From assembly GCA_010094025.1 (NCBI GenBank), contig ML991807.1, forward strand, positions 62,001 to 126,000: a stretch of 64,000 nucleotides of DNA, written 5' to 3'. Numbering within the stretch: position 1 is the stretch's first letter; each line of letters starts with the position of its first letter. The DNA comes from Viridothelium virens. Its lineage: Eukaryota; Ascomycota; Dothideomycetes; Trypetheliales; Trypetheliaceae. The notes below the pieces were generated by a model. That model was not told the DNA's origin. It did not search any database and saw only the letters and a program-made list of their open reading frames with translations. Made by a program: the position numbers and the translations under genes. Of this stretch, positions 22,945 through 34,255 are shown piece after piece.

Positions 22945-23359
22945 ATGGTCCACAAAATCCTTTTCTGGACAGGCTTCGGTAAGATTTCGTCTTTTCTTCA
23001 AGCACCTTGCGGTCTTCTAACAAGAACTTTCAGGTCTCGGCGTACGCTTCTGGCAACTCGGTCTTGAGATGCGCCCCCTTTTCACTCGCGACACCATGTG
23101 GGCCTACCCCATTTATGCCGGCGTTGGAGGTGCCTTCGGCTACTGGCTCCAAGGCGTGGAAGAGCGACAATTCCGCATTTTGACAGATCGACGAGATAGT
23201 CTATTGGAGAAGCGGAGACGGAGAGCCGAAAGAGAGCGAGAAGGTGGAGCAGTAGAAGGGAGCGAGGGATCATTGGGTACGGACAGGCAATTATTGGAGG
23301 AGAGCGTCTTGGCCTCAAGTACAGCGGTGGTGCCACAAGGACAACCAAGGAACCCATAG
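22945..23359 (+). CDS. Small accessory subunit of mitochondrial complex I (NDUFB4/B15-like)
   Basis: Two exons, 22945-22978 and 23034-23359, give 119 aa. The first exon encodes MVHKILFWTGFG and splices to LGVRFWQLGLEMRP. The protein continues FTRDTMWAYPIYAGVGGAFG and YWLQGVEERQ. The hydrophobic segment with a following charged tail is typical of single-pass accessory subunits of NADH:ubiquinone oxidoreductase in the inner mitochondrial membrane; fungal homologues carry names such as NDUFB4/B15-like or 6.6-kDa subunit. The exact subunit name is from memory and uncertain. The C-terminal Arg/Glu-rich part is probably exposed. Confidence 0.78.
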
Positions 23360-23639
23360 ACTGTGGGATGGAGGACTAAATGTAGATGTGATCGGAGCGG
23401 CGCTATCCCGGGGAACTGGGTTTAATGAGTGGAAAGCGGAGAGAATAGAGACAAGCGGTGGTACCATTGTATGTACGATCACGGCATGTCAAACAATAAC
23501 GAATAGCAGCTAAGTCAAATGCTGCAACTCCACCTTGATTCTCAACGCATCTCCTCTTATCAATCAGCGGTCATAACATTCTTAGTTTCCTCCATTTCAT
23601 ATTTCACATTCAAGAGCAGAAGCGCAGCTCTGCTCGACG

Positions 23640-24398
23640 CTAAGCCTCTGCTTCTGCAAGCGCAACGATGCTCAGTCCAATTTCTCCTTCTCCCATTCCC
23701 TCCGCGATCTTCAAGAATGGCCTCACCCCCAAATCCAACGCCCTTTCACTCAACGCATCCTCTCCGTTCCCCAACGCTCCGCGACAAACCGGTCCTCTCA
23801 TCCCCCCATTCAACTCCCACAAATTCCCATCGTCCCCCTTCACCAAAGCAATGAAGTGGTTCCCATTCGGATCACTCCTCGCCGGCGCCATCGAATCCCC
23901 CAACGCCGCCGCCGCCGCATGCGCATCCTCGAGCGGCCTCGAATCATACAGCAGCTGCGCGCGGGGCTCTGGAGTCAGGGGCACCGCGTCCTTGAGGATG
24001 CCGTCGAGGGGAGAGCCCGGGGTGACGTGGTGGCGGGCGGCGCCGTTGGAGACGGCGTGCAGGGCGGCCATGGTGCCGCAGGCGTGCCCGATGGTTTGGC
24101 GGAACCAGAGGACGGGCTCGTTGGGCCCAGACCCGGCGTACGGGGTTAGCTGGGCGTCTTCGGCGTCGCGGGCCGGGTGGTAGATGTGCGCGGGCACAAT
24201 GAGGATCAAGGCGTGGACGGGGCGCGGGATGAAGTCGAGGAGACCGCTCGAAGCGTCGAGGCTGTAGACGTCGTGGAAGGTGAGGGTTGGGCGGGTGCCG
24301 AGGGTGCGGAGGAGGTGGGTTAGCACTTCTGGGTTATTTTCCAAAGGCACGAAGAATTTGCGGTCAGGGGCTAGCTTGATGCCATCTGTCTCCGCCAT
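23640..24398 (-). CDS. Ubiquitin C-terminal hydrolase (UCH, peptidase C12)
   Basis: Single exon, 252 aa, close to the size of yeast Yuh1 and human UCH-L3. It cleaves small adducts from the C-terminus of ubiquitin. The oxyanion Gln and catalytic Cys are in FRQTIGHACGTMAALHA (Gln101, Cys107). The catalytic His is in NHFIALV (His181). The third triad residue, normally Asp in the pattern ELDG, is read here as Asn197 (LWELNGG), which is unusual for the family. The start at 24398 precedes a normal N-terminal FVPLENNPEVLTHLL. Confidence 0.9.
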   Translation of the reverse strand: MAETDGIKLAPDRKFFVPLENNPEVLTHLLRTLGTRPTLTFHDVYSLDASSGLLDFIPRPVHALILIVPAHIYHPARDAEDAQLTPYAGSGPNEPVLWFRQTIGHACGTMAALHAVSNGAARHHVTPGSPLDGILKDAVPLTPEPRAQLLYDSRPLEDAHAAAAALGDSMAPARSDPNGNHFIALVKGDDGNLWELNGGMRGPVCRGALGNGEDALSERALDLGVRPFLKIAEGMGEGEIGLSIVALAEAEA

Positions 24399-25545
24399 TT
24401 CGTGGCTGAAAGGGAGTTGATTAGGGCTTTGTTATGTTATTTCCTGGAGCTAAGATGGTTTCGTCCGATTGCGTGGTCGTGTTGCGCTGGATGAGTCATT
24501 ATCAATCGCTGCCTCCCATACAGGTCGCGAGTGACTGCAAAGTATCGTATAACAAAACGGAATCAGCACGGGAGGTAGAATTAAACAAACCTTGACATAT
24601 AGAAGTTCAACAGATCTAAATTTGAAGCAAAAATCCTATGATTGTGAATATGAGTTGTACTATATGAGGTAGGTGCAAATGCGCGCCTGTGAAAGGAGTG
24701 GGTCTGAATTAGGTTAGCGTGTGTGGCTGCCTTTACTCTCGTCTTCATCACCCCTTCCCCTCCCTCCCTCCAATATCATCCACCTCGCGAGATGCTCAGG
24801 GAACGTAGTACCTGCCCGTCTGATGCGACGGCTGAGTAGCTGTTCTGCCTGCTCGCCATGGCGACCTGTGCCCGTTCCTGCTCCTAGCTGGGTCGACGAA
24901 CATCAAATAGACGGGCCTCCTGCGGTGTAGTATATGACCCTTGGGTTTATTGATACCTTACGGGGGTAGGGGGTTTCCCAACCGGTAAGTTGCAGACAGT
25001 TACAAAGAATTTGCTGTTACGAGTGCAGTTCTCAGCCTGCCTGTTTTAATGTCTGTGTTAAGCTAGTGTTGACACTGGTAAGGCCAAAAGTTACGCTCAT
25101 ACTTCGTAATTGTCTGCAAACTACCGGTTGGGAAACCCCCTACTCGCAAGGTAAGGCCACGAATGTGTGCACGGGCTCACGCACCTCTACATATAAATTA
25201 GCTCTACTATTGTCACACTTAATACAGCAGCCTGGAATACTTCTTCACTTCCTACCTACGGCGTTTCCATCTCAAGCTATCGTATTCCATCCTATAAGCC
25301 TCGATTCGATCCCTAATAACACCCCTAATTGCACACTATCTTCCCGGAGACACTACCGTTTAAGGAATCCCCACGCAGTCTTAAGACAACCGTTCAAGAG
25401 ATCCCACACAGCCTATCCCAATCGTGAGACAATTCGCCGGTTACTCAAGGCCTTGCTAACAAGCCCCCAGGAAGCTAGCCCACAAAGCCTATCACGATTT
25501 AAACTATTCATAACTAGCGTCGCTGCTAAGATTTACCAGATCAAT
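24399..25545. other. Gap containing a small TIR element
   Basis: The left part should hold the UCH promoter; the element at 24956-25151 lies within. The reading frame of the next ORF is open from 25066 but has no ATG until 25546. Confidence 0.5.
24956..25151. mobile_element. MITE with near-perfect terminal inverted repeats and TA ends
   Basis: A 38-bp inverted repeat with about two or three mismatches (24966-25003 against 25105-25142, core gggggtttcccaaccggta) extends to CCTTACG at the left end and CGCAAGG at the right. Both ends are bounded by TA (24954-24955 and 25152-25153), fitting a Tc1/mariner-type insertion. The 196-bp element codes for nothing. High similarity of the two ends suggests a fairly recent copy. 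Confidence 0.78.
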
Positions 25546-25965
25546 ATGTCGTTTACCAACAGACCGGTCTACACTCGTATGGTGGAGGCAGCCTACTCTT
25601 TTCTGGTCGCTGCTTTAGGGTTTGTATCGTTTCTGGCGGGACCAGCCTCGGCGGGACAAACCTCTAACCAGCTGACCTTTGGCAAAGTCAATGTCGGCAC
25701 ACTGGTAGCAGCAATACCATTTGGCACTCTTATTTCTTTGAGTTTAGCCCTTGGTATCAGCTCCATACTCGAACCGTACTCTCGGTACGCTCGGGATTTA
25801 CGAACTTGGATAGATCACTGGTTGGATCCCTGCGTGGACTACTGCAGCTGGATTTTCACATATGTTATCAGGAATATACAAACCTATACAGCCTATTGGC
25901 TGGCATGTGGCTTGTGGGCGGCTCGGTACATCGTTTGGTACATGCGTCAATTGCTCAGACGCTAG
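25546..25965 (+). CDS. Possible small membrane protein
   Basis: 139-codon frame from the first in-frame ATG (25546). It shows three hydrophobic stretches: AYSFLVAALGFVSFLAGPASA, where the first could be a signal anchor, then TLVAAIPFGTLISLSLALGI, and YWLACGLWAARYIVWYM near the C-terminus, which ends in RQLLRR. I do not recognise a family. The regular hydrophobic pattern favours a real gene, but an orphan frame in decayed DNA cannot be excluded. Confidence 0.4.
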   Translation: MSFTNRPVYTRMVEAAYSFLVAALGFVSFLAGPASAGQTSNQLTFGKVNVGTLVAAIPFGTLISLSLALGISSILEPYSRYARDLRTWIDHWLDPCVDYCSWIFTYVIRNIQTYTAYWLACGLWAARYIVWYMRQLLRR

Positions 25966-26590
25966 AAGCTATCAAACAGGCATGTGAAAGCTGGAGAGGA
26001 AAAAGACAAGCAAGTATTTAATGGCTGGGTATTCGAGCCCCTTAAAATCCCAGAAGCCGTTACCGTGCCCGTTTGTAGTCAAACATTCCCCGGTGTACCA
26101 AGGCTGGGTAGGTACCGTACACATACCTTACCATCCTAGCTCGGGTACTCTCTCATCAATTGCTCACCATAGGCTACCAACCCTGACTCTCAAGACCGAT
26201 ACAAATGAAAGTCACCATGGGATTACACCCTGTACAGCCGCGGAGATCCACTTTCAAGGGTCCCCTGAGTAATGGGTGGTATTGATGCTGGGGGACCTCT
26301 TTCCTGGTAGAGACGACTGGTTTGTCTTGCAGTCAACCTCGAGCTTTGGGTGTTTTTTCTTATTTGGGATGATGTCAATGACATATCTCTATTCACTTTT
26401 CTCACTCTACTTTAACACATAGCTTCACTATGAAGCGTTCAGCTTCACATTCCTAGCACGTGCCACATGCAGCTCCTCTCAGTGCCCTAATATTCGGTCT
26501 CAGTAATTAGAGAAACCCATAAACCAACACTAGTCTTACAACTTCAACCTTCACGCCACTTCTTGACGTCCAAACTTGGAGAATTGGGCA
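25966..26590. other. Gap, no gene recognised
   Basis: About 625 bp between the small membrane-protein frame and the decayed 2EXR-like gene. Nothing supported here. Confidence 0.5.
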
Positions 26591-27761
26591 ATGGTGTGCT
26601 TTCTTGATCTCCCACGCGAGCTGCGAGACCTTATCTATAACGTATTTCTTGACTTGGAGCTCCCTGAGCCGAAAGCACCCTTTCACTGCCGTCAGGCTGG
26701 CTACTCACCTTTCGCGTCGTGTATTCATCGGGGAAACGACGGATGGGGGCCCGTCCATCTGGTTTTAGGTGAACCCGATGATGCTCCGCTCGATTTTACA
26801 AGGCCTCGTACTGCATCTTCTGCACTTTTATGTTCCAACAGGCAAGTACGAGAGGAACTTCTCGAAACTATTCAGCAACAGTCTGAGCATGGAAATTTAC
26901 GGTACAAACTCGATGTCATCATAAGTCATGAAAGGTTCTTTCCCTCGTGGCTTCTCTTGCCGGGACCTGTCTCTCATATCGACATTCTGGAAGTGAACTG
27001 CAGAGTCATGCCACAGCTTCACTTCAAGCAGGAGATCGAACCATTTGTATTAGACATAACCGATCCAATGCTGGGGGAGCTAGAACTTCCTTTTGGGACA
27101 GGATGTCTGGTAGTAGGTCTATTCACGCTTCTCACTGACTTGCTTGTCTACGGAACAAATAAACGAACACTCCCTGATGATGGCTTCCTGTGTCGTGTCG
27201 GCACTTTGAAGCTTAATTTCTCGCTTCATTGCGATGTGGCGACCCTCACTAGATAGTGCCGAAGGCATTGGACCTACAAGTCCTTGGGACTCTTGTGGCC
27301 TCCAGCAGAGACCCTCCCGGCTTCGATTTCCGAGGTCTTACGCCCCAATCTTCGCTCACCCTTTACTCGTATGATTGATTTGAAACAAGTCGTGTATTCG
27401 GGTCTCCAACAGTCAGCAGGCTGAGTGGTCCCTGAAGGGGGGCTTTATAGAGGTCGGGTTATTTCATTTGCGCACATGATGGATCGAATCCAAAAGATTC
27501 AACTATACATCGAAGGCGAATTGGAGAGTGAATGGGATAGAGACAGTTTCCCGAAAGAAAACCCTCTCTATGGCATTTAACCGAGGCTTCTATGGAGCGG
27601 CTCGAGCGGAAGACATCGTGCTTGTTTTCAAGAGGGTGAACCGTCAACAAGTCAATTTCTCCGCATTTTACAAACTCACTTCTACGCCGCAGATAGTCCC
27701 TGCAATAAGGTCGCTCGTACCAGAGCACCCAATCCCTCTCGTGTATAAAATACAGTATTAG
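26591..27761 (+). pseudogene. Decayed 2EXR / F-box-like gene
   Basis: The ATG at 26591 opens MVCFLDLPRELRDLIYNVFL, the start pattern of fungal 2EXR/F-box-like proteins. The frame runs to a stop at 27256. The same protein then appears to go on, without a gap, in shifted frames: VPKALDLQVLGTLVASSRD, then DRIQKIQLYIEGELESEWDR, then RGFYGAARAEDIVLVFKRV, ending at 27761. At least two frame changes and internal stops separate these parts and no GT-AG intron explains the first. I read this as a recent pseudogene, or a truncated 221-aa protein if only the first part is made. Function unknown. Confidence 0.6.
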
Positions 27762-27995
27762 GACAAGTGTCCGGGCAACGCCAGCGATTTTCTCGCGCCA
27801 GCGAGCGGACACTTTTTCGCATGACTGTCGAACACCAGATTTGCCATCAACAGTTCTTGATATACTGCTTTTCCACGACAATATGATTGTAATATTCGTC
27901 TGTGCTGAATAGTGCCTTCGCAATAACAAAGCACCCCCCATTCATTATTCAAATCGGCGCATTGTACGAATGTGGATGGCACAGCCAACAACAGA

Positions 27996-30236
27996 TCAAG
28001 ACCCGCCGATCTTAACGATATCGACCCTACATCTTTCGTAGACTCGATTACCCAATAACTCGCCCCTCTCCCTCTCTTCAACAATCACATTACGAGCATG
28101 TACCGTCATTCGGGCATATGTTCCAGGAGCACGGCGCTTCGAAAGCGTGCCAGGATTGATGACAGTTGTGCCCTGTACGACCTGTGAAACTTTATGTCAG
28201 CCTCACTGGGGTAAGAAACCAACATGACTCTGCTTGAGCACGGTTCCCCATCGGAGTTTCAGGGAATGGTGACTTTACCTTGGCGAATGGATTCAACACG
28301 CTCGGCAAAACCAGCACATCTGGCCTCACGCCCACAAACTCTCCTAACTTCAAAAACCCCACATCAAGACTCGCTCCAGTCCTCAGCCTCTCCTCATCAC
28401 CATCCTCACCTTCTCCTTCTTCCCTTGGGAGCGGCGCCCTCTTCGCAGGCGGAAATACCGGGAAAAAATGCCTCTGCTGCACCACCAACCCAGCCATCCT
28501 CCCCAGCACATCCCTCTCCATCTTCGCCTTCCCTCCAGTGCAATTCTGTGCCCTAATCTCACTCAGCACGTCCTGGCTGCTCATCCCAATGGCGACGTCA
28601 TTCAGCGTCAGCGTCACTGGGTTCGTGACGCACGACACCTGTCGCGCGAGGCCGAGCTCCTTCTTCTGCAGGCGATCTTGAGGCCAGGAGACGTGCTTCG
28701 CGATGGCGTCGTCGGTGGAAGGGACGAGGATGATGTGGATGTGCGGGTGCTGCTGAACGAGGCGGTGGAGGGGCGCAGAGATGTAGTGCCGAAATACGTC
28801 GACTAGGGTAGCTTGGTCGGGAGCGATGGGGGCGGAAGAAGGGAGGTCGAATTCGCCGTGGCGGACGGCGGGGTGAGAGAATGGGAGGAATGGACCCAGC
28901 AGGAGGAGGGCGTCAGCTTGGAGAGTGGCAGCGCGGGTGAGGAGGGCATGGAGGGCGGTGAAGTCCAGTGTAGGAGAGGGAGTGTAGGGCCCGGAGGCGA
29001 CAAGGATAGTTGTTGGGTGAGGGGATTCTGACGGCTCATCAGAGTCCTCTGCAGATGCCGAAGATCCTAGACGGGCGTTGATTAAGTCGATATCGGAAGG
29101 CAGTGTTGCAGCTTCCGGGAGGCTGGGGATGCTGATAATTTCAGAGATGCGGAATGCGTCTCCATTGGCATTCATTCCCTTGAGGGCAACGATCTGGCCC
29201 GGAAAGAAGTCATAGTTTGAGTGATCGTCAATCTGCAATGGGATCCGTCGGCCTGCTCCTGTTCGTCTGCTTGTCTCAAGGACTAGATTTGCTGGATGAA
29301 GCTTGCCCTCTGTTGCATCCGATGCTATTCTTCCAACAGCGACAATTTCACTTGTGCTTGGAGCCGTAGGGTTACCAAAGCTTGACTCGGGAAGAGAGTA
29401 GTGCGCCTGAAGTATGGATACAAAGTCATCGATCCGGTCATCAAGAGTCTCCGAGGCATCCGAGAGTTTCATGGCCATTGACTTGTATGCAAACTTCTGC
29501 ATTTCAGTATTCGATTTGATCTTAATCCGAGGCTCGGATAATTTCGGAGGTGCATCTTCTGGGGCATCGAGATGAGCGTTAATTGTTTCTTGGATCTGGC
29601 CAGCACCATCCGTGATGATGCTCGTCGTTACCCTGCTTAATAGGTCAGCATCTAGGACAGTTTCATTTACGATTGATACTTAGCTCACGGTGTAGTAGAG
29701 TCTCCATTTGTATGAGGCGTCTCGAAACCGCTCGGCGAACTGTTGGCATGTTGCTTGTTGGATTTGACAGCGGGCGTCTCAAAGTTGGATTTCCTCTTGA
29801 TTGCACTACCATTCACCGCACCGGGTCGAGGAGTGCTCGGCACAAGACCATCTAGCCTTGAGATATGATCTGTTAACAGAGCCTAAGTCTGTGAGACGCA
29901 GGCCTCTTACATTCCAAACACATCACCACCACTTCCTATACCAGCCCTCGGTGTTGCTCCGGTTTTCTTGTTTGCACTTGCAACATGAGTCTTTCCTCGC
30001 GATTCTCGTTCCAGTATGTCTTGAAGATCCTTTTTAAAGTCTCGTATAGTCTTTAAATCCAGCTGAGTTGTTTCAGCTCCCATCTTGATACTATAAGACT
30101 CCCATTTGTACATGAGCTCTTGCGGAGATATTGAGTGCAGACGCATGATTGACTGCATTTCGCCGAGAATTTCCGTGCTGAGTCGGCCATCGGGCATGGA
30201 GAAGAGCTCATTGAGCTCTGTCTCGAGATCTGCCAT
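27996..30236 (-). CDS. POL12: DNA polymerase alpha subunit B
   Basis: Four exons, 30236-29911, 29856-29689, 29632-28279 and 28181-27996, give 677 aa, the usual size. This is the non-catalytic B subunit of the polymerase alpha-primase complex that starts DNA replication in the nucleus. The N-terminal helical domain (LNELFSMPDGRLSTEILGEM) is followed by a Ser/Pro-rich linker (GLVPSTPRPGAVNG). Next come an OB fold (IPLQIDDHSNYDFFPGQIVAL) and the inactive phosphoesterase domain (ILVASGPYTPSPTLDF; LLLLGPFLPFSH; HIILVPSTDDAI). The last exon supplies GTTVINPGTLSKRRAPGTYA, a well conserved end block. All phases agree. It is divergent from the Sec14-type gene. Confidence 0.93.
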
Positions 30237-30607
30237 TTTATGCTGTTGTCGTGTTGGTAATGTGTAGACACCGCGGTGAATGAATAAAGTGCTTTGACGG
30301 AAGACGCGTCGCGACGCGGATATGGGTCTGATTGTCGCGTCGGCATCGGGAGTAAGCAAGGTCCGAGCAATGACGTTAATGATCGACTCCAGGGTCCTTA
30401 CAGGTGCCAGATCATCGGAACCCAATGGGAGACTAGGAGGCTGACGGATAAAAAACAACGTCCGTCAAAGAGACGCACCTGTCAATCCGTGGATCTGATC
30501 ACATTGCCTTGCACGGCTTTCTGACACCTTCCCCGCTTCTCCCTTTTGTGCATTGAACCTGATCTTTGCGTAATGACATAAATCCAGCGTCAAACCCTCT
30601 CGAAATC
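30237..30607. promoter_or_regulatory. Shared divergent promoter, POL12 / Sec14-type gene
   Basis: 371 bp between two divergent start codons. It contains several ACGCGT/CGCG-like strings, for example gacgcgtcgcgacgcgg near 30301. ACGCGT is the MCB motif that drives replication genes such as POL12 in yeast at G1/S; its use here is inferred. Confidence 0.45.
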
Positions 30608-32049
30608 ATGGCTACCACCACTCCTACACCACCTCCCCACGATCTCCCAAGCGACAAAACACTCATGGACGAAAAGACAGCTCTCCAGCCCTCTGTCGAT
30701 AGCTTGAACCCCTCCACAACGGCTTCGAGCTCTCGCGCCGCTTCCAGCAAATCCGAACTCGTATCCGAAAACCCTTCCCGTGCGTCGTCTTTCGTGTCTG
30801 CAGCAGTGGGCGAGAAGATAAAGGTCCCCTTCACCGATCCACTTCCAGAATGCAAACCAACTCCTACAGTCGACCTTACCCCAGATCAGGAAGCGAAATA
30901 TGCTGCTCTGCTCGCAGTCGCCTCCTCTTGGGAGAAGATCCCGACGTCTACCGCTCGAGGAGCGCCGACGGCACCAATTACAGAAGATGAGAAGATGTGG
31001 CTGACCAGGGAATGTTTACTTCGGTACTTAAGAGCCACGAAATGGAATCCTGTAGAGGCACCCAAGAGGATACTTGCAACTCTCACCTGGAGGAGAGAGT
31101 ACAAGGTCGAAACTTTCACACCAGAGTATATTTCCCCTGAAAACGAGACTGGAAAGCAAGTCATCCTAGGTTTCGACAATGAAGCAAGACCATGTCTGTA
31201 TCTCAATCCCGCAAAGCAAAACACCGCAAAAAGCGAGAGACAAATCCAACACCTGGTCTTCATGCTCGAACGCGTAATCGAAATGATGGGTCCTGGCCAG
31301 GAAACCACGGCTCTTCTGATCAATTTCAAGAACTCCAGCGGCTCAAGTAATCCTAGCGTCGGCCAAGGAAAGCAGACTTTGACCATTCTGCAAGGGCATT
31401 ACCCTGAGCGACTGGGCCGAGCTTTAATTTCAGAGCGTAAGTCACCTATCCGCGTTCATACTGCCTTGTCGAACCCTTTGGCACATCTTTATCGGTCCAC
31501 ATCATAGCAATGGCTCGATGTAACCCCAGGAGGACCATCGCCCTACCATTCCTTTCCTACTTCCGGTTCCCTATCTTTTCGTATCCGATTCAATTCAACG
31601 TACTGAACTTTCTTTCTCCTCTAGTTCCCTGGTACGTTACCACCTTCTTCAAGCTCATCTCCCCCTTCATCGATCCGGTCACCAAATCCAAAATGAAATT
31701 CAACGAACCTCTCGCGAACCACGTGCCCTCCTCCCAACTCTGGTCTGACTACGGCGGCGACGCCCACTTCGTCTACTCCCACGCCGACTACTGGCCGGCG
31801 CTGAATCGCCTCTGCACGGAACGGAGGACGAGGTATCGAGAACGATGGATTAAGGCTGGGAAGAGAGTGGGAGAATATGAGGCGTATTTAAGGGGAGGAG
31901 ATCAATTGAGCTTAGGGGAGCTTGTGGAAGCGGCAGGGAGACTGGACTTTGATGAGGCTGCTGAGGGGATCGGGGCGGCGGAGGGCACAACGGAGCGGGC
32001 AAAGGAAGAAGAGAGTGCGGTGGTGGAGGGGATGAAGGTTAGTGAATGA
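30608..32049 (+). CDS. Sec14-like phosphatidylinositol transfer protein (CRAL-TRIO)
   Basis: Two exons, 30608-31436 and 31625-32049, give 417 aa. After a Ser/Thr-rich N-terminus (1-90) comes the CRAL-TRIO N domain (LTRECLLRYLRATKWNPVEA) and the lipid-binding domain (GFDNEARPCLYLNPAKQ; LLINFKNSSGSSNPS; LQGHYPERLGRALISE). Splicing joins the last of these to LPWYVTTFFKLISPFIDP, the usual continuation in Pdr16/Pdr17-type proteins. These exchange phosphatidylinositol between membranes and affect sterol and drug tolerance in yeast; that role is inferred. The intron (188 nt) is longer than its neighbours, so a small missed exon is possible. Confidence 0.88.
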
Positions 32050-33335
32050 GAGTGAAGAAGGTTTAGCACGCGAACTTGGGAATCCTGTCTTCCGCGGCAT
32101 GGAGTTTGGCCTCTTTGTGCAGTGCTTTTCTGAGCCAGTCGGGTAAGGATATTTCCGGGATGCATTGACTTGCATTACATAACCAGGTATGACATAATGT
32201 TTCCATAAAACTGTCTCTTAGGCCAGGAGATGGCTCACCTTCTCATAACACTGAAGACAAAAACTTGGTGATAGTACCTCCCAAAAAAGTGTTCTCTAGG
32301 AATCAACTACTTTGGACCCATCATGCGTGTTGATCAAGTTTAGTAGTCTTCCAAATTCGGCCAAAGAAAGCATCGACAAAGCGCATATTCTTCGGGTCTG
32401 TAGAATTAGGAGCACCCATTACCGAATTATTTGGAAATCTTGGCTTTCGAGGTTGGTCGGACTTCGTCACTCCTTTACGTGAGACGATTTATGGACTGGA
32501 ACAGCTTTTCTGTTCTAGCGAATCGACTCTACCTGTCAGTTCTTATGACCATGGGTTGGACTATGTCTTTGTCTTTAATCCCTTTTCTGTTCATTTTGAA
32601 TCATTCATGAAATTCTATTCTTCGAACTAGAAGTGATTCCGAAAGGAGCACCCCTCGTCCGTTTCGTGATATTTTCTGAAGAGAAAGTCTGGGGCAAAGT
32701 GGGAGTAGGAATCCACTGTGGGCCGGCCGAAGCGCATAGTACCGCTTGGAATGGACTTTGACCTTTTTTCTTGATTGATACATTATGCTCATTTCTATCA
32801 ATGAATATCGCTGGATCGAGAGGCTTACAAGAGTCTTTCCTTAGCCCATTCGTGGCTTTTGGGTTGTCTCCGGCTGTTTCCCGCCATCATCCACACCCTT
32901 AGTTTTTGTATTAGGCTTGCCAATAGGGAGCAACAGTACAATACAATTTGTCCATCACCTCACATGGTCGACAGCTACACTCAAGATCCTCGCTATGATT
33001 GTGATAACAATCTGAGTTGATCCTTCTCAAGTTACCTTGCGTATGTTTTCACATTTCTTTATGTAGGTGGGGCCTTCGCAGGGGCGCTTCATAGCGCTGG
33101 CTAATATCTACCTAGGTAGATGCCTATGGGAGGCGAACTCGGCAGCTGGAATGCATAGACTGTGTTCAGATGCATAGATAGCTGAATTTGTTAATTATTT
33201 GATGTGTCATGGCATTGCGAGTCATGATTTCTGGCTGCCGGCTTCCGCTCTGTCCTTCCCTTAATCGGTCCTTTCTCATCATTCGATAAATCGACGAAGC
33301 TCCTCTGCATTGCAGCACTGATTGCAGTCCTCCAC
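32050..33335. other. Gap between convergent genes
   Basis: About 1.3 kb between the 3' ends of the Sec14-type gene and the AA9 gene. Only short frames without motifs; no gene supported. Confidence 0.55.
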
Positions 33336-34255
33336 TTAACCAGTCCACACGGAAGGACCGGGGACAACATACGTCGTCTGCGGCCATGGGCTGTAGAGGT
33401 TATACAAAATGCCGGGATCTGTTGGGGTGTAGGCTCCTGGGAATGAAACGGTCGGAGTCGGTTTGCCGGATCCGCCGTTCTGAACGTTGAGTTGGGCGCA
33501 CGAGAGGTAACTATCACGGATGGATGAGCAAGAGCCAAGAGATTTGATAGAGGGGTTTGAGCATATGGTATGGTCAGAGAAGATGAATAGATATTGGACC
33601 TTGTTCGTGTGTCCGAAATCGGCAGATGGTGTTATGAATAGAAAATTAAAAGCCTACAATTGAGCACCGTTCACAGTAGCAGCGTTGTGTACAGCAATAT
33701 GTTCTATGCGGAGAAGATAGTCCGCTGTGGGGAGGGCCTTAGGCAAGGTAAAGAAGACTTGGTCTACGCCTTTTTTGCAAATTAGCTTCAGTCCACGGCT
33801 TCTTACAATCTCAATATACCTGTGACGCCTCCTGTCTGATATGGCCACACTGGGCCTGATGCATTGAAAGATGTCGGGCCAGCCTCGAAAATCTTGAACC
33901 AAACGGATCCAGACCCATCCCAGGTAGCAACATCGGTTCCTGATGGAGCCTTTGCCATGTAAACGATCAGCGGGCCTGGATGGTAGAGGCCAGAGGAGGT
34001 AGGTTCGACAGTGAAGCCCAGAGTATCGCCGGCATTGACGGTCGTTGTGTTGGTTCCTATTTTCGTGGTGGTTCCGCCAACATTGCACCGAATATCAAGG
34101 CTGGTCACATCGGTCACGGGCCCATACGTGTAGTAGGTTGTCCACTGGCGAACGTTGGTCCAGTCGGGTGTAGTAACACCATTGTGGATGACTGCAGGGA
34201 ACACGTAGTGAGCCGAGGCCACAGACGCCAAGGCGGCGAGGAATAAGCTCTTCAT
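33336..34255 (-). CDS. Secreted AA9 lytic polysaccharide monooxygenase
   Basis: Three exons, 34255-33820, 33769-33658 and 33510-33336, give 240 aa. A signal peptide of 15 residues ends in ASA, which leaves His16 as the mature N-terminus, the first residue of the copper histidine brace. The second brace residue is His92 (SGLYHPGPLIVYMAKAP). The axial-site block is rebuilt by the second intron: GAQFYLSCAQLNV. AA9 enzymes cut cellulose and related glucans oxidatively outside the cell. No carbohydrate-binding module is attached; the protein ends shortly after the catalytic domain (GPSVWTG). This points to a plant-degrading lifestyle. Confidence 0.93.
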
